DNA from: Haloprofundus salinisoli
GTDB taxonomy: Archaea > Halobacteriota > Halobacteria > Halobacteriales > Haloferacaceae
NCBI RefSeq assembly: GCF_020097815.1
Contig: NZ_CP083663.1
Location: forward strand, 2,480,001 to 2,544,000
DNA: 64,000 bases
Direction of reading: 5' to 3'
Part shown: piece by piece, positions 34,527 through 42,728 of the stretch
Layout of the letters: every line of letters starts with the position of its first letter
How positions within the stretch are numbered: position 1 is the first letter of the stretch
Made by a program: the position numbers and the translations under genes
The notes under the pieces: generated by a model
Told to the model about the DNA's origin: nothing
The model's database searches: none
The model's input: only the letters and a program-made list of their open reading frames with translations

Positions 34527-35959
34527 GCGGCGCTGCCGACGACGCCGAGGCCGACGACGACGCCGAGACCGTCGAGGCCGACACGTACGACCTCCTCGGC
34601 GTCGGCCTCGGGCCGTTCAACCTCGGCCTCGCGGCGCTCGCCGACGGGGCCGACGACGGCGGTAACGGCACCGGCGGCGTCGACTTGGACGCCGTCTTCC
34701 TCGAACAGAAACCCGAGTTCGCGTGGCACGAGGGGATGCTCGTCGAGGGGGCGACGCTCGAAGTGCCGTTCGTGGCCGACCTCGTGACGCTCGCGGACCC
34801 CTCGAACCCTCACAGCTACCTCAACTTCCTCCGGGAGACGGGGCGGATCTACGAGTTCTACTTCTACGAGCGGTTCCACATCCCGCGCCGGGAGTACAAC
34901 GAGTACTGCAAGTGGGTCGCCGAGCGCGTCGACGCCTGTGAGTTCTCCCGTCGGGTCGTCGAGGTGAGCGGCGGCGAGGACGGCCCGTTCGTCGTCCGCG
35001 CCGAGGACCCAGAGAGCGGCGAGCACCGCGTCTACCGCGCGCGCGACCTCGTCGTCGGCGTGGGAAGCGTCCCATACGTTCCCGAGGCGTTCGGGTCGCT
35101 TCCCGATTCGGACGTGTTCCACACAGCGTCGTACCTGTACAACCGAGAGCGGGTGCTCGACGCCGAGGGGATCACTGTCGTCGGGTCGGGACAGAGCGCC
35201 GCGGAGGTGTTCCAGGACCTCCTCGAACGGCAGGCCGACCGCGGGTACCGTCTGGACTGGCTGACCCGGTCGGACGGCTTCTTCCCGATGGAGTACTCGA
35301 AACTCGGCCTCCAGCACTTCACGCCGGAGTACGCGCGGTACTTCTACGACCTGCCCCAGTCGGTGAGCGACGACCTCCTCGACCAGCAGGACCTGCTGTA
35401 CAAGGGCATCGACCCTGACACCAGCGACGAGATATACGAGACGCTGTACGAGCGCAGCATCGGCGACGCCGACCCCGACGTCGGCCTGCTCGCCGCGACC
35501 GAGGTGACGGATATCGACCCGGCGGGTGACGGTCGGTATCGACTCCGATGTCGCCACCGCGAGAAAGGAACGCGCTTCGCCCACGAGACCGAGGTGGTGG
35601 TGCTCGGCACCGGCTACCGGCGGCCGACGCCCGCGTTCCTCGCGCCGCTCGAACCGCACGTCGACCGCGACGACCGCGGGCGGTTCCGCGTTCAGCGAGG
35701 ATACGCTCTAAAGACCGACGGGCTGACGGGCCGCATCTTCGTCCAGAACGCCGAGTTGCACACCCACGGCGTCGGCGCGCCCGACCTCGGACTCGGCTGC
35801 TACCGCAACGCGGTCATCCTCGACCAACTCGTCGACGACTCACCGTACCCCGTCGACCGCGACACCGTCTACCAGGCGTTCAGCCCCGAGCGGTTCGTCT
35901 CGAACTCGCCCGTGAGCGAACTCCTCCGACCGGAGCAGCACGCACCGTCCGACGACTGA
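34523..35959 (+). CDS. iucD: Diamine N-monooxygenase (IucD/RhbE family)
   Basis: This 478-residue FAD- and NADPH-dependent enzyme hydroxylates the terminal amine (here probably 1,3-diaminopropane). The FAD motif GVGLGPFN is at residues 26-33. The substrate-recognition region FVADLVTLADPSNPHSYLNF follows. The NADPH motif is GSGQSAAEVFQDLL, and VVLGTGYRRPTP is the family C-terminal ATGY-type motif. It starts inside the acetyltransferase stop. The first 22 residues are an acidic, low-complexity extension. Confidence 0.93.
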   Translation: MSGAADDAEADDDAETVEADTYDLLGVGLGPFNLGLAALADGADDGGNGTGGVDLDAVFLEQKPEFAWHEGMLVEGATLEVPFVADLVTLADPSNPHSYLNFLRETGRIYEFYFYERFHIPRREYNEYCKWVAERVDACEFSRRVVEVSGGEDGPFVVRAEDPESGEHRVYRARDLVVGVGSVPYVPEAFGSLPDSDVFHTASYLYNRERVLDAEGITVVGSGQSAAEVFQDLLERQADRGYRLDWLTRSDGFFPMEYSKLGLQHFTPEYARYFYDLPQSVSDDLLDQQDLLYKGIDPDTSDEIYETLYERSIGDADPDVGLLAATEVTDIDPAGDGRYRLRCRHREKGTRFAHETEVVVLGTGYRRPTPAFLAPLEPHVDRDDRGRFRVQRGYALKTDGLTGRIFVQNAELHTHGVGAPDLGLGCYRNAVILDQLVDDSPYPVDRDTVYQAFSPERFVSNSPVSELLRPEQHAPSDD

Positions 35960-35986
35960 AACAGCGCAAAAGAGACCTCAGAGACA

Positions 35987-37867
35987 ATGATGAACGACAC
36001 GCTACGGAATGCAGTTAGCACCGACAACTGGGAGGCAGCCGAGCGCGACCTCCTCGAGAAGATGCTCGCCGAGTTCATGTACGAGGACCTCGTCGACGTC
36101 GAGGTCGCGGAGACCGTCGACGGCGCGACTCGATACGAACTCGACCTCGGCGAGGCGACGTACCGCTTCGTCGCCGAGCAGCGACTGCTGGACAGCTACC
36201 GAGTGCGCGAGGGGTCGGTCGAGCGGCGCGAAAAGGACGAACGCGGCGATGGCGGCGGTGACGACGCCGTCGACGAGTGGCGACCGGCGACCGATCCCGT
36301 CGGATTCCTCCTCGACGCCCGCGAGCACATCGGCACCGACGAGATGACCGCCGGCCACCTCGTCCGCGAGTACCGGAACACGCTGCTCGCCGACGCGCAC
36401 ATCCGAGCACGGGACGAAGCCCGCGAAGAAGTCGTCGGCGACCGACCCGGTGACGGCGAACCCGTCGCACGCGACCCGGCGTCGATGCCGTACGCCGAAC
36501 TCGAAGGCGAGATGACGGGACACCCCTGGATAACGTACAACAAGGGCCGCATCGGGTTCAGCTACAGCGACTACGCGGCGTACGCGCCGGAGATGAAACG
36601 GCCCGTCGAACTTCGCTGGCTGGCGGTTCGACGCGACCGCGCGACGTTCAGCACCGTCGACGGGCTCTCGCCCGAACGACTGCTCCGCGACGAACTCGGC
36701 GGGCGCTACGACGAGTTCCGCGCGGTGCTCGACGAGCGGGGAGTGGACCCCGACGCCTACCACTTCCTGCCAGTCCACGAGTGGCAGTGGGAGAACACGG
36801 TCGTCCACCTGTTCTCGAAGGAACTCGCGACCGACGCCATCGTCCCGCTCGGGGCGGGCGACGACGAGTATCTGCCCGCGCAGTCGGTCCGGACCTTCCT
36901 CAACGTGAGCGACCCGGCGAAGCACAACGTCAAACTCCCGCTTCGAATCCTCAACACGCTCGTCTGGCGCGGACTGCCGGGCGAGCGGACGGAGGCGGCC
37001 CCGCTCGTGACCGAGTACGTAAAGCGGATTCGCGACGAGGACCCGTTCCTCCGCGACGACTGCGAACTCGTCCTGCCGGGCGAGATCGCCGGACTCAACT
37101 ACGACCACCCCGAGTTCGCCCGACTCGACGACAACGCCTACCAGTACGACGAACTGCTCGGGGCGGTCTGGCGCGAGAGCGTCACCGACCTCGTCCGCGA
37201 CGACGAGCGGCCCGTCACGCTGTCGGCGCTGATGCACGTCGACGGCGAGGGGACGCCCGTCGTCTCTCGCCTCGTCGAGCGGTCGCCGTTGGAACTCGAC
37301 GCGTGGCTCGACGAACTGTTTGCTACCCTCTTGCCGCCGCTTCTGCACTACCTCTACCGCTACGGCACCGTCTTCTCGCCGCACGGCGAGAACACTATCC
37401 TCGTGCTCGACGACGAGAACGTTCCGACCCGTCTGGCCGTCAAAGACTTCGTCGACGACGTGAACGTCAGCGACCGGCCGCTGCCCGAACTGGAGCGGCT
37501 CCCCGGCGAGTTGCGCGACGTGCTCCGGACCGAACCGCCGGAGGGGCTCTGCCAGTTCATCTTCGCCGGCTTGTTCGTCTGCGTTCTCCGCTACGTCTCG
37601 GAGGTGCTCACGGTCCACCACGACTACCCCGAAGAGCGGTTCTGGTCGCAGGTCCGCGACGCGGTGCTCGACTATCAGGCGCGGTTCCCCGAACTCGAAT
37701 CGCGGTTCGAGCTGTTCGACATGCTCCGCCCCGAGTTCACGAAGCTCTGTCTCAACCGCAACCGGATGGTCGACAACGGGTACGGCGACGCGGCGGGGCG
37801 GCCCCACGCCTCCGAGCACGGGACGGTTCGGAACCCGCTGTACGAGGTCGCCGCCGGAGGCGAGTAG
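35987..37867 (+). CDS. iucC: IucA/IucC family siderophore synthetase, second copy (RhbF-like)
   Basis: This 626-residue NIS synthetase closes the operon. It has MPYAELEGEMTGHPWITYNKGR near the N-terminus, FLPVHEWQWENTVV (W-Q motif), NVSDPAKHNVKLPLRILNTL, and HGENTILVLDDENVPTRLAV in the ATP/ferric-reductase-like domain. Together with the first synthetase it allows attachment of two acyl-hydroxamate arms to citrate. The gap to the monooxygenase is 27 bases, the only non-overlapping junction in the cluster. Either of the two adjacent ATGs (35987, 35990) could be the start. Confidence 0.93.
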   Translation: MMNDTLRNAVSTDNWEAAERDLLEKMLAEFMYEDLVDVEVAETVDGATRYELDLGEATYRFVAEQRLLDSYRVREGSVERREKDERGDGGGDDAVDEWRPATDPVGFLLDAREHIGTDEMTAGHLVREYRNTLLADAHIRARDEAREEVVGDRPGDGEPVARDPASMPYAELEGEMTGHPWITYNKGRIGFSYSDYAAYAPEMKRPVELRWLAVRRDRATFSTVDGLSPERLLRDELGGRYDEFRAVLDERGVDPDAYHFLPVHEWQWENTVVHLFSKELATDAIVPLGAGDDEYLPAQSVRTFLNVSDPAKHNVKLPLRILNTLVWRGLPGERTEAAPLVTEYVKRIRDEDPFLRDDCELVLPGEIAGLNYDHPEFARLDDNAYQYDELLGAVWRESVTDLVRDDERPVTLSALMHVDGEGTPVVSRLVERSPLELDAWLDELFATLLPPLLHYLYRYGTVFSPHGENTILVLDDENVPTRLAVKDFVDDVNVSDRPLPELERLPGELRDVLRTEPPEGLCQFIFAGLFVCVLRYVSEVLTVHHDYPEERFWSQVRDAVLDYQARFPELESRFELFDMLRPEFTKLCLNRNRMVDNGYGDAAGRPHASEHGTVRNPLYEVAAGGE

Positions 37868-37992
37868 TCGGCGGTTGGCGAAGCCGACGACTGAGTCGAC
37901 GACCGACGCAGATGCCGAACGAAACTCGGCGAAACCGCCGCGGAACCCGGCGGAATCGGTACGCATTAGCCGGTCGGGTCGAAGCATCGACC

Positions 37993-38286
37993 GTGCCACA
38001 GCCAGTCGAGCGGTCCGACCCCGAAGGCGTCGACTTCGGGTGGGTGATGCAGGTGACGTTCGTCACGACGATTCTCGTCGGCGCACCCGTCGTCGCCGCG
38101 TTGTCGACGACGGTCGCGCTGCCGACCTGGGAGTCGCGCGTCTCCTTCGCCGTCCGCATCGGCGCGATAATCTGGATTCTCGTCGCGCTCGCCGCCTACG
38201 CGTACGCGCGGCGGACCGAGGCGGGCGACGGCGGGTCGGGAAAAACGAGGGCCGAAGACGATGAGTCTATCGACGCCCCCGAGTGA
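37993..38286 (+). CDS. Small two-helix membrane protein, DUF5822-like
   Basis: This protein of about 97 residues has two hydrophobic segments (VMQVTFVTTILVGAPVVAAL and RIGAIIWILVALAAYAYA) and an acidic tail. It resembles DUF5822 proteins of haloarchaea, whose function is unknown. It starts about 125 bases after the siderophore operon. A link with siderophore export is possible by position only. The GTG start at 37993 is preferred because the upstream in-frame ATG (37912) would add a very Arg-rich segment. Confidence 0.7.
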   Translation: MPQPVERSDPEGVDFGWVMQVTFVTTILVGAPVVAALSTTVALPTWESRVSFAVRIGAIIWILVALAAYAYARRTEAGDGGSGKTRAEDDESIDAPE

Positions 38287-38311
38287 CCGAGGCGGAGTCA
38301 GACGCCGAAAG

Positions 38312-38899
38312 TCAGACGCCTGACGGGCCGCCGTCGACGTACTGAAACGCGACGCCCGCGCGCTCGGCAGTCCGCTCGTCGCGGGCGGAATCGCCGACGA
38401 ACAGCGCGTTCTCGGGAGCGACGTCCAATCCGCGGAGCGTCGCCAACAGCGGTTCCGGGTCCGGTTTCCGCGTCGCCACCGAGTCGCGGCCGACGACGCT
38501 GTCGACGTAGTCGGCGAGTTCGTGCACGTCGAGCGCGATTCGGCAGGCGTCCTCGCAGTTGAGCGAGCAGACGCCGACGGGGACGGCGTGGTCGGCGACG
38601 CCGTCGGCCAGCGCCAGCCGCGTCGAGTTGCGCGCGCCCTCGCGCTCGTGGCCGGCGATGACGGCCTCGATCTCGGCGCGGAGGCCGTGCTCGTCGGCCA
38701 CGTCGAGCATCGTCCAGAGATCCATGCCCGCGGCGTCGACGTCGGCGTCTTCGAAGACGGCTTCGGCGTCCGTGGCGACTTGGTTCCAGTCGACGAGCAG
38801 GTCGACGAGCGTGCCGTCGAGGTCGTAGACGACGGCGTCGTATCCGTCGAACGCTACCGACTCGTCCGCCGTCAGTCGGTCGAGGGAGTCTGCGGTCAC
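38312..38899 (-). CDS. HAD-superfamily hydrolase, phosphoglycolate-phosphatase-like
   Basis: This 195-residue phosphatase has the motif I nucleophile DLDGTLVD (residues 26-33), the motif II region VGVCSLN, and motif III/IV TRKPDPEP with LFVGDSARDERTAERAGV. It probably dephosphorylates a small phosphate ester. The substrate is not determined. The ATG at 38899 is supported by domain length. Its 3' end is close (25 bases) to the small membrane protein gene on the other strand. A repeated GTCAGACGCC word occurs in the gap. Confidence 0.87.
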   Translation of the reverse strand: MTADSLDRLTADESVAFDGYDAVVYDLDGTLVDLLVDWNQVATDAEAVFEDADVDAAGMDLWTMLDVADEHGLRAEIEAVIAGHEREGARNSTRLALADGVADHAVPVGVCSLNCEDACRIALDVHELADYVDSVVGRDSVATRKPDPEPLLATLRGLDVAPENALFVGDSARDERTAERAGVAFQYVDGGPSGV

Positions 38900-38968
38900 T
38901 ACTCACGACTGTGCTCGCCACCGAAAAGACGGCTTCGGTCGGTCGAACTGGTTTCGGTCGGATTTCGC

Positions 38969-40117
38969 TCAGCCGTCGAGCACGCCGCGGGCGATGATCT
39001 CCTTCTGTATCTCGCTCGTCCCCTCGTAGATGGTCGTGATCTTCGAATCGCGGTAGAGGCGCTCGACGTCGAACTCGGTGACGTAGCCGTAGCCGCCGTG
39101 AATCTGGACCGCCTCGTTGGTCACGTCGACGGCCGCCTCGCTGGCGTGGTACTTCGCCATCGCCGCCGAGACGCGGTTGTCTTCTCCGGCGTCCTCCTGT
39201 CTCGCGGCCTCGCGGACCATCAGCCGCGACGCGTGGACCTGCGTCGCCATGTCGGCGAACTTGTGCCGGATAGACTGGATGGAGGCGATGGGTCTGTCGA
39301 ACTGCTCGCGCTCGTGGGCGTACTCGCGGGCCTCGTCGAGCGCCGATTGGGCGAGTCCGACCGCCTGCGCGGCGATGCCGACGCGGCCGCCGGTGAGGAT
39401 GTGGAACGCCGCCGAGAGGCCCTTTCCCTCCTCGGTGAGGCGGTTCTCGGCCGGGATGCGAACGCCGTCGAATTTGAGGCCGGTCGTGTCGCTGGCGCGG
39501 AGGCCGAGTTTCTTCTCCTTCCGACCGACCTCGATTCCCGCATCTTTGGGGACGAGAAACTGCGTCACGGACGAGGGGTCGTCGGGGTCGGTCTTGGCGA
39601 AGAGAATGCACACCTCGCCGCGCTCGCCGTTCGTGATCCACTGCTTGTCGCCGTTGATGACGTACTCGTCGCCATCGCGGATGGCCGTCGTCTCCATCTG
39701 CGCGGGGTTCGACCCCGCCTGCGGTTCCGAGAGAGCGAACATCCCCACCGGACGGCCCTGGGCCATGTCGGGGAGCCAGCGCTCTTTCTGGTCCTCGTTG
39801 CCGAAGGCGGCGAGACACTCGGTGGCGAGACAGTGCACCGACAGCGCCGTCGCCACGGCGAGTTGGCCGTAGGCGACCTCCTCGTTGACGATGCTGTAGG
39901 TGGTGCGGTCGGCGTCGAACCCGCCGTACTCCTCGGGGACGGTGAGGCCCGTCAGGTCCAGGTCGGCCAGGCCGTCCCACACTTCCTCGGGGAACGTCTC
40001 GGTCTCGTCGGCCGACCGCGCGGTAGGTCGAATCTCCTCGACGGCGAACTCCCGAACGACGTCGCGGATGGCTCGCTGCTCGCCGGTGAGCGACGAGTCC
40101 GCCCGTGTGGTTGCCAT
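38969..40117 (-). CDS. Acyl-CoA dehydrogenase
   Basis: This 382-residue FAD enzyme oxidises acyl-CoA esters at the alpha-beta position. It has YGQLAVATALSVHCLATECL, the FAD-binding loops FALSEPQAGSNP and YVINGDKQWITNG, QIHGGYGYVTEFDVERLYRD and the catalytic glutamate in IYEGTSEIQKEII. Chain-length preference cannot be read. It is monocistronic in appearance, with the AlaX gene 80 bases upstream on the same strand. Confidence 0.94.
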   Translation of the reverse strand: MATTRADSSLTGEQRAIRDVVREFAVEEIRPTARSADETETFPEEVWDGLADLDLTGLTVPEEYGGFDADRTTYSIVNEEVAYGQLAVATALSVHCLATECLAAFGNEDQKERWLPDMAQGRPVGMFALSEPQAGSNPAQMETTAIRDGDEYVINGDKQWITNGERGEVCILFAKTDPDDPSSVTQFLVPKDAGIEVGRKEKKLGLRASDTTGLKFDGVRIPAENRLTEEGKGLSAAFHILTGGRVGIAAQAVGLAQSALDEAREYAHEREQFDRPIASIQSIRHKFADMATQVHASRLMVREAARQEDAGEDNRVSAAMAKYHASEAAVDVTNEAVQIHGGYGYVTEFDVERLYRDSKITTIYEGTSEIQKEIIARGVLDG

Positions 40118-40200
40118 ACGATTGGCTTCGGTCCCGAATGGAAAAAGATGACTGACTCGCGGTTCGGTCGGGTTCGGTTCGACCTCGGGCAGCCCCGGTG

Positions 40201-41421
40201 TTACGGCTCCCGAAGCGACTCGACGATCGCGGCGGGCGACGCCGATAGCCCACCCCCCTGCGCGAACGTCGGACCGCCGCCTCCGCCGCCGCCGAACTCG
40301 TCGGTGACCTCGCTCACGACGTCGCCGGCGTCCACCTCGCCGTCGCTGGCGACGACGACGAACGTCGACCCCTGTTCGCCCGCGACCGCGATTGCGTCGG
40401 TCCCGTCGCCGACGCGCGACTGCAGTTCGTCGCCGACCTCGTTCGGCCCGACGCCGGAGACGACGCCGACCCGCCACGTCGCGCCGTTGCGCTCGACGGT
40501 CGGCAACGAGTCGAGGTCGGCTGAGAGCATCGCCGTCTTCGCCTCGGTCAGCTCGGCGGCCAGCTCCTCTTTATCCCGCTGGAGTTTGGCGACGAACTCG
40601 GAGAGATCCGCCACGCTCGTGCCGAGCGTCCGGGAAGCGTCGAGCGCAGCGCGCTTCACCGCCGCGCGGCGTTCGACGGCGTCGGGGCCGACGGCGAACT
40701 CGACGCGGGTCATCCCCTCGCCGGGGTTCGAGCGGCCGAGCACCTCGACGGGACCGATTTCGCGCGTGTTCGAGACGTGCGTCCCGCCGCAGGCGGCCAC
40801 GTCCCACGGGTCGTCGCCGCCCTCGCGCGTCGCCGCGCCGACGGTGACGACGCGAATCGAGTCGGCGTCGGCCATGACCCCTTCTTCGGTCTTCGTGTTG
40901 AACGCGACGTTCGGGTCGTCGAGCGCGTCCTCCAGCGATTGCTGCTCCCACGTCACCGGCCGCGACTCCCAGACGACGCGGTTGACCCGCCGTTCGAGTT
41001 CGACGAGCGTCTCGTCGTCGATATCGGTCGTCGTGGTGAAGTCGACGCGCACCTTCTCGGAGCCGATATCGAAGCCGCCGTAGCCGAGGTCAGACAGGAG
41101 GCCGCGTCCCGCGCCGTAGAGAACGTGACTCGCCGTGTGCGCTCGCATGCAGTACGTCCGAAACTCGTCGTCGATTCGGCCCGCCACGGTGTCGCCGGCG
41201 TCGAACACGGGCGGTTCGTCGAGGAGGTGGACGACCTCGCCGTCTCGACTCTGCACGTCTGTGACGGTGATGCCGTCGAGCGTTCCGCGGTCGGCGGGTT
41301 GGCCGCCGCTCTCAGCGTAGAAGTACGTCTCCGTGAGCGTCACCTCACGGCCGTCGACGGCCTCGACGGTCGTCTCGAACGTCCGGACGTCGGGGTGGGC
41401 GGGTGCTATCGTGGTAGACAT
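40201..41421 (-). CDS. alaX: Alanyl-tRNA editing protein AlaX (long form)
   Basis: This 406-residue trans-editing enzyme hydrolyses Ser-tRNA(Ala) or Gly-tRNA(Ala). The editing-domain zinc motifs are visible: HTASH in MRAHTASHVLYG and CGGTH in VAACGGTHVSN. A glycine-rich TETYFYAESGGQPADRG N-terminal segment matches the family. The C-terminal half has a coiled coil and a DHHA1-like GGGGGGPTFAQGGG. The ATG at 41421 gives the standard beginning; an extra 9 codons upstream are not needed. Confidence 0.93.
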   Translation of the reverse strand: MSTTIAPAHPDVRTFETTVEAVDGREVTLTETYFYAESGGQPADRGTLDGITVTDVQSRDGEVVHLLDEPPVFDAGDTVAGRIDDEFRTYCMRAHTASHVLYGAGRGLLSDLGYGGFDIGSEKVRVDFTTTTDIDDETLVELERRVNRVVWESRPVTWEQQSLEDALDDPNVAFNTKTEEGVMADADSIRVVTVGAATREGGDDPWDVAACGGTHVSNTREIGPVEVLGRSNPGEGMTRVEFAVGPDAVERRAAVKRAALDASRTLGTSVADLSEFVAKLQRDKEELAAELTEAKTAMLSADLDSLPTVERNGATWRVGVVSGVGPNEVGDELQSRVGDGTDAIAVAGEQGSTFVVVASDGEVDAGDVVSEVTDEFGGGGGGGPTFAQGGGLSASPAAIVESLREP

Positions 41422-41465
41422 AGACGTGCCAAGACGGTACGCAGACAAAAATCTACAGTTAGGGG

Positions 41466-41987
41466 CTACTCGTCGACCAGGTCGATGCCGAGTCGGTCTT
41501 CGAGTTTGCGGATGACGGAGCCGCCGACGCCCGCGCGGGTCGCCCGTCCCTCCTCGACGGCGACGAGGTCACGCTCGCTGACGTCGAGTTCGGCCGCGAG
41601 GTCGCCCGTCGTCAACTCGCTCTCCTCGCGGGCCTCGGCGACTCGGTCGCCGTAGTTGCGGACGAGGTACGGGAGACGGTCGCGCTCGTAGTTGGTCCCC
41701 TCTTGCTCCCAGTGCTTCGAGTCGCCCGTGCCGGCGTCGTACATCTTCGCCGTGCGCTGGGCGGCGCGCTTCTTGCGACTCGGTTCGCTCTCGTCGCGTC
41801 CCCGCGACTGCTCGCGGCGTTTTCGCTCTCTGCTCTTGTTCTCGCCGTGGCTGGCGCAGTCGGGACACACCATCAGCGTCGCGCCGGCGACGTTCTCCTG
41901 GCGGAGTTTCGAACTCTCCGTGCCGCAGAGTTCGCAACTGCCGCCGTCGCCGCCGCCACCGCCGCTTCCGGTGGAGTACTTGGGCAT
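41466..41987 (-). CDS. Multiprotein bridging factor aMBF1
   Basis: This 173-residue protein has an N-terminal zinc ribbon (CELCG and CPDC), a basic linker (ERKRREQSRGRDE), and a C-terminal Cro/C1-type helix-turn-helix (REESELTTGDLAAELDVSER) that matches archaeal MBF1. aMBF1 binds the small ribosomal subunit and links to translation in archaea rather than being a classical transcription coactivator. The N-terminal Gly-rich run is typical of haloarchaeal copies. It is 45 bases upstream of alaX. Confidence 0.93.
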   Translation of the reverse strand: MPKYSTGSGGGGGDGGSCELCGTESSKLRQENVAGATLMVCPDCASHGENKSRERKRREQSRGRDESEPSRKKRAAQRTAKMYDAGTGDSKHWEQEGTNYERDRLPYLVRNYGDRVAEAREESELTTGDLAAELDVSERDLVAVEEGRATRAGVGGSVIRKLEDRLGIDLVDE

Positions 41988-42137
41988 ACCCGCCTTACTT
42001 GCTCTGCTGATTTAAACCCGTGCCTGAGCGGGACTCGGCGGCCGCGTAGGACCGCACGCAGTCGGTCTCTGCGTCGCCAGATCGCTCTGTGACTCTGATT
42101 CGGCGCGACGAGAGCCACCGCTTTTCGGTGTAGTTTC

Positions 42138-42188
42138 GGTAGAATTGTGCGTGGGTGCTTGTCCCTTTGAGGGGTTAGCACCTGCATC
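42138..42188. repeat. 51-base direct repeat, copy A
   Basis: This segment is identical to 42396-42446 and contains a stem GGTGCT...AGCACC enclosing CCC-TTTGA-GGG. It also contains the octamer TGCGTGGG, the same as the tRNA-Leu 3' end. It is followed by a 49-base hairpin-rich insert (42189-42237) that is missing in copy B. Confidence 0.85.
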
Positions 42189-42237
42189 GTTCTCGGCGGC
42201 GGTGCCGCCTCGATTGTGGCGGAACGAAGTTCCGCCC
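42189..42237. repeat. Hairpin-rich insert X
   Basis: It holds two perfect palindromes: GGCGGC-GGT-GCCGCC (42195-42209) and GGCGGAAC-GAA-GTTCCGCC (42218-42236). It interrupts the junction between repeat A and the decayed tRNA copy, a junction which is uninterrupted in copy B. Confidence 0.7.
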
Positions 42238-42243
42238 TTGCGA

Positions 42244-42353
42244 TGCGTGGGACCGGATTTGAACTTCCGTCGTTCCACTGCGCTTCACGACGGCGTTCGG
42301 AGTCGGTTATACCGACTCCTCACCGGCGGACCTCTACGGATTGCACCCTCAAC
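42244..42353 (-). pseudogene. Decayed duplicate of tRNA-Leu split by a palindromic insert
   Basis: Compared with the intact tRNA-Leu, the 3' end through the T-loop is preserved (27 identical bases, 42238-42264), followed by a 57-base insert Y (42265-42321), then 16 identical bases of the T-stem/variable region (42322-42337). A weaker match to the anticodon loop (GCACCCTCAAC, 42343-42353) ends the similarity. Insert Y has arms CCGTCGT/ACGACGG (42267-42293) and the perfect hairpin GGAGTCGGT-TAT-ACCGACTCC (42299-42319). The D-arm and 5' acceptor strand are absent, so it cannot form a functional tRNA. Confidence 0.72.
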
Positions 42354-42395
42354 TCAGTACCTCGAGATAGAGACGCCGCTTCTCGGTGTGGTTGT

Positions 42396-42446
42396 GGTAG
42401 AATTGTGCGTGGGTGCTTGTCCCTTTGAGGGGTTAGCACCTGCATC
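42396..42446. repeat. 51-base direct repeat, copy B (tRNA-Leu 3' flank)
   Basis: It is identical to 42138-42188 and lies 6 bases beyond the 3' end of the intact tRNA-Leu. On the tRNA strand it would form a stem-loop just downstream of the tRNA, so it may serve in termination or 3'-end processing. Confidence 0.8.
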
Positions 42447-42452
42447 TTGCGA

Positions 42453-42537
42453 TGCGTGGGACCGGATTTGAACCGGCGGACCTCTACAGGACAGCGCCCT
42501 CAACGCTGCGCCGTTGGCCTGGCTTGGCTACCCACGC
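42453..42537 (-). tRNA. tRNA-Leu (anticodon GAG)
   Basis: This 85-base class II tRNA has acceptor arms GCGTGGG (5') and CCCACGC followed by discriminator A, and a D-arm GCCAAGCC...GGC. The anticodon stem CAGCG/CGCTG encloses the loop TTGAGGG with anticodon GAG. A long variable arm follows, then a T-arm with TTCAAAT between CCGG stems. It reads CUC and CUU. CCA is not encoded and no intron is seen. A TATA-like CTTTTAACG (minus strand, 42579-42587) lies about 42 bases upstream. Confidence 0.93.
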
Positions 42538-42728
42538 TCGCGCGTGTCTTGCTGCACTCCTTCGTTTCGCACGGTTCGTTAAAAGCCCTTCCTTTCGACG
42601 GCAGCGTGTCGCCCGTTCGCAGTGTGGTGATTTTTCTGCCGACGCGTCGCCGAGTTGGCGGGGGGAGCGGTCCGACGACGGAGCGTCGACAGAGCAACCG
42701 TTTTGATGCCCGAACACACAGTTCGAGC

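Noticed and set aside
36002-37999. A 665-codon open frame antisense to the second IucA/IucC synthetase
   Set aside because: Composition is Val/Arg/Glu-biased with no domain signature, as expected for the complement of a haloarchaeal gene; the plus strand has clear family motifs.
42189-42321. Possibility that the palindromic inserts are tRNA introns
   Set aside because: The affected copy lacks the 5' half and D-arm, no bulge-helix-bulge motif was found, and archaeal introns of this tRNA would normally sit at the anticodon loop.
42138-42446. CRISPR array suggested by the repeated 51-base segment
   Set aside because: There are only two copies, with unequal tRNA-derived sequence between them and no cas genes nearby.
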